Assembly (NCBI RefSeq): GCF_946479415.1
Contig: NZ_CAMLFY010000029.1
Span: forward strand, 1-41,775
Source of the DNA: an uncultured Shinella sp.
GTDB taxonomy: Bacteria > Pseudomonadota > Alphaproteobacteria > Rhizobiales > Rhizobiaceae
Length of the DNA: 41,775 nucleotides
Direction of reading: 5' to 3'
Below, piece after piece: positions 41,547 to 41,775 of the stretch. The translations under genes were made by a program, and so were the position numbers. Position 1 is the stretch's first letter, and every line of letters starts with the position of its first letter. The notes beneath the pieces were generated by a model. The model was not told the DNA's origin, ran no database searches, and saw only the letters and a program-made list of their open reading frames with translations.

Positions 41547-41775
41547 ATGGCTTCGGACCCCTCGGGCTCCAGCGATATCGAGACGAGACGGGCATCGGCG
41601 GTGACCTTCGCCGCGCGCCTTGCCTTCGAAGACATCCATCACAGCTACCAGAACAAGCAGACGATCCGCGGTATCTCGCTGACGGCCGAGCCCGGCGAAG
41701 TGCTCTGCCTGCTCGGCCCCTCGGGCTCCGGCAAAACGACGCTTTTGCGCATCGCCGCCGGCATCGAGGCGCAGA
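41547..41775 (+). CDS. ABC transporter ATP-binding protein, 3' part missing
   Basis: The first 76 residues of an ABC ATPase; the right edge cuts the gene. A Walker A motif, GPSGSGKTT, lies at 57-65, preceded by an aromatic A-loop tyrosine in [29 protein letters not shown] and [11 protein letters not shown] fit importer-type ATPases (spermidine/iron/sulfate class). Which substrate it handles cannot be told. AGGGAAAG precedes the ATG at 41547. The 163 bases between it and scpB show nothing else that I recognise. Confidence 0.85.
   Translation, partial: MASDPSGSSDIETRRASAVTFAARLAFEDIHHSYQNKQTIRGISLTAEPGEVLCLLGPSGSGKTTLLRIAAGIEAQ

Noticed and set aside
1..41775. CRISPR array, insertion sequence, prophage, toxin-antitoxin or defence system
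   Set aside because: No regular spaced repeats, transposase or integrase motifs, or paired small toxin genes were seen on either strand.

Overview
The window looks like chromosomal core DNA of a Rhizobiaceae alphaproteobacterium (Rhizobium, Agrobacterium, Ensifer or Shinella type; the genus cannot be fixed by eye). The evidence is high GC, rhizobial gene families (ExoR, a PopZ-type polar organiser, an AldR/Ald divergent pair, a DUF47 gene of the orfA-pit type) and rhizobial-style control sites. About 43 protein genes, two of them cut by the window edges, and two tRNA genes are supported. I see no insertion sequence, prophage, CRISPR array or toxin-antitoxin pair.

Layout. 1-2.6 kb (minus): start of a DUF47/PhoU-like gene with a Pho-box-like site over its promoter, a secreted protein and TrkH. 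2.9-7.9 kb (plus): IlvA, an HlyU-family protein, a membrane diguanylate cyclase, a PPK2 polyphosphate kinase and a CorA/ZntB-type metal transporter. 7.9-9.7 kb: aldR and ald, divergent, with a phased array of TTCGAA motifs between them. 9.7-15.6 kb (minus): a DUF1203 protein, an OmpA-like protein, a cysK-alaX-sseA-GNAT operon and cfa. 15.8-19.5 kb: mostly small and hypothetical genes with tRNA-Asn. 19.8-21.5 kb (minus): tRNA-Cys and exbB-exbD behind a promoter whose spacer holds a TGA-N9-TCA iron-responsive motif. 21.8-28.1 kb (plus): a PCMT-like methyltransferase, TolC, PopZ and ValS. 28.5-29.8 kb: a FadL-type outer membrane protein of visibly lower GC. 30.1-32.2 kb: exoR, convergent with erpA-xth. 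32.4-41.4 kb (plus): dgt, argS, a giant SPOR protein, nagZ, scpA, scpB. An ABC ATPase begins at the right edge.

How the genes fit together. Several modules concern the envelope and its homeostasis: ExoR control of exopolysaccharide, TolC export, ExbBD energisation, OmpA-like and FadL proteins, and SPOR/NagZ in peptidoglycan turnover. Others concern chromosome and pole organisation (PopZ, ScpAB) and phosphate or potassium supply (DUF47, PPK2, TrkH). The cysK-alaX-sseA operon links cysteine synthesis, tRNA quality control and sulfur transfer.

I did not find a clearly new biological system. The best leads are regulatory: the iron box inside the exbB promoter, the Pho-like box over the DUF47 promoter and the helically phased aldR/ald operator. 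Among proteins, the best leads are the very long acidic cytoplasmic arm of the SPOR protein and the neighbouring c-di-GMP and polyphosphate enzymes.
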